The translations under genes were made by a program, and so were the position numbers. The notes under the pieces are model-generated. The model worked only from the letters and a program-made list of their open reading frames with translations, made no database searches and was not told the DNA's origin. A stretch of DNA of 6,805 nt from Actinobacteria bacterium UBA3012 (GTDB lineage: Bacteria; Actinomycetota; Actinomycetes; Nanopelagicales; Nanopelagicaceae): the NCBI GenBank assembly GCA_002346305.1, contig DDZI01000064.1:4059-10863 (forward strand). Reading direction: 5' to 3'. Shown piece by piece: positions 5,818 through 6,805 of the stretch. How positions within the stretch are numbered: the stretch's first letter is position 1; the number at the start of each line of letters is the position of its first letter.

Positions 5818-6805
5818 TTACTTAAGGAAATCTGGGATATCCAACTCTTCAACTGTTCCGTCTTCTTCGAAGATAATCCGCTTACGCTCACGCGGTGGAG
5901 CGGTTGTGAGAGAGGCAGCGATATCAATTGGGTCACTCTTTTCATTGCTTGAGGGTACCGCTACAGGAGCAGTTGCAGAAACAGTTGGTGGAGGTGAAAT
6001 TATCTTGGTGGGTTCTCCCCCTTCAAATCCCGCAGCAATCACGGTTACTCGAACTTCATCCCCCAGTGCGTCATCAATAACAGTTCCATAAATAATATTT
6101 GCATCCGGATGAGCTGAGGCTGCAACTAGTTCTGCGGCTTCACTAATCTCAAACAAACCTAAGTCAGACCCACCAGCAATTGAAAGCAGCACTCCATGAG
6201 CACCATCTATTGATGCTTCCAGCAATGGGCTGGCTATCGCCATTTCAGCCGCACGGGTTGCACGTGCTTCGCCTCGTGCTGATCCGATTCCCATTAATGC
6301 AGATCCGGCATCTTTCATAACGCTGCGGACATCTGCAAAATCTAGATTGATTAAGCCAGGTGTGGTGATCAAATCTGTGATGCCCTGTACTCCAGCTAGC
6401 AAAACTTGATCGGCACTTTTAAAAGCTTCAAGTGCGGTTATGTTGCGATCTGAAATCGACAAGAGACGATCATTTGGAATCACAATTAATGTATCAACTT
6501 CCGCACGCAACTCTGCAATTCCTTCGTCTGCTTGAGAGGCGCGACGCTTTCCTTCAAAAGTAAATGGACGAGTGACAACACCTACTGTTAGCGCACCTAA
6601 CTCGCGCGCAATTTTCGCAATAATCGGAGCTCCACCAGTTCCAGTTCCGCCACCTTCACCAGCAGTTACAAAAACCATATCGGCACCGCGCAAAACTTCG
6701 GTAATTTCATCAACATGATCTTGTGCGGCTTGTCTACCAATGTCAGGTGAAGCACCTGCACCTAGTCCTCGTGTGACTACACGACCAATATCTAATTTCA
6801 CATCA
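5818..6805 (-). CDS. ftsZ: Cell division protein FtsZ, 5' end outside the window
   Basis: FtsZ is the tubulin-like GTPase that polymerises into the division ring. The visible part begins with D-V-K-L-D-I-G-R. The GTG at 6801 is the internal Val of this motif, not a start; the GTP-binding N-terminal segment lies beyond the right edge. Visible landmarks, counted from that Val, are the tubulin signature GGGTGTGGAP (50-59), VVTRPFTFEGKRR, the synergy-loop region NLDFADVRSVM, and the C-terminal subdomain ending VRVTVIAAGFEGG. A Pro/Ala/Ser-rich linker of roughly 40-50 residues follows, then a basic RERKR patch, an acidic FEEDGT segment, and the conserved tail ELDIPDFLK that binds SepF and other partners. 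The gene leads the pgeF-yggS-sepF-yggT run; its promoter is not in the window. Confidence 0.98.
   Translation of the reverse strand, partial: DVKLDIGRVVTRGLGAGASPDIGRQAAQDHVDEITEVLRGADMVFVTAGEGGGTGTGGAPIIAKIARELGALTVGVVTRPFTFEGKRRASQADEGIAELRAEVDTLIVIPNDRLLSISDRNITALEAFKSADQVLLAGVQGITDLITTPGLINLDFADVRSVMKDAGSALMGIGSARGEARATRAAEMAIASPLLEASIDGAHGVLLSIAGGSDLGLFEISEAAELVAASAHPDANIIYGTVIDDALGDEVRVTVIAAGFEGGEPTKIISPPPTVSATAPVAVPSSNEKSDPIDIAASLTTAPPRERKRIIFEEDGTVEELDIPDFLK

Noticed and set aside
5818..6801. GTG at 6801 as the start of a short FtsZ
   Set aside because: The codon is the internal Val of the FtsZ motif DVKLDIGR, with the Asp codon visible just before it. The gene is cut by the window edge, not truncated.

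Overview
The window reads as a chromosomal piece of a low-GC, gene-dense actinobacterium. The evidence is an FtsZ tail ending in an acidic segment and ELDIPDFLK, a SepF ending in FFNQS, the gene order ftsZ-pgeF-yggS-sepF-yggT, an isoleucyl-tRNA synthetase of the large eukaryote-like type, and a translational T-box leader in front of ileS. AT-rich codon use and abutting or overlapping genes suggest a streamlined lineage such as the freshwater Nanopelagicales (acI); that placement is inference, not something the sequence proves.

Layout: positions 121 to 1 (minus strand) hold the first 40 codons of a Lys/Ala/Pro-rich protein that runs off the left edge. From its position it may be the TraR/DksA-type zinc-finger gene that often sits near ileS and lspA in actinobacteria. 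Positions 122-225 form a short divergent intergenic region. Positions 226-433 are an ileS T-box riboswitch. A 4-bp Stem I carries an AUC codon in its terminal loop, followed by a long Stem II, a possible IIA/B element, Stem III, an antisequestrator with the UGGU bulge, and a competing sequestrator hairpin that pairs with a GGAG just upstream of the start codon. Positions 434-3583 are a complete ileS on the plus strand. On the minus strand, positions 6805 to 3578 carry, in transcription order, ftsZ (5' end outside the window), pgeF, yggS, sepF and yggT. These genes are tightly packed; junctions are 0-nt or 1-nt overlaps, except for a 19-nt gap before sepF. yggT and ileS converge and overlap by 6 bp.

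The minus-strand genes form the tail of the division and cell-wall cluster: FtsZ builds the ring, SepF anchors it to the membrane, PgeF and YggS are conserved companions acting in peptidoglycan quality control and PLP homeostasis, and YggT is a small membrane protein. The usual next gene, divIVA, is not seen between yggT and the K/A-rich gene, and ileS lies there in the opposite orientation. I see no wholly new system. The most notable feature is that the ATP-binding signature of this IleS reads GTHH (GXHH) instead of HXGH, a swap associated with extreme mupirocin resistance in IleS2-type enzymes, here combined with tRNA-responsive translational control.
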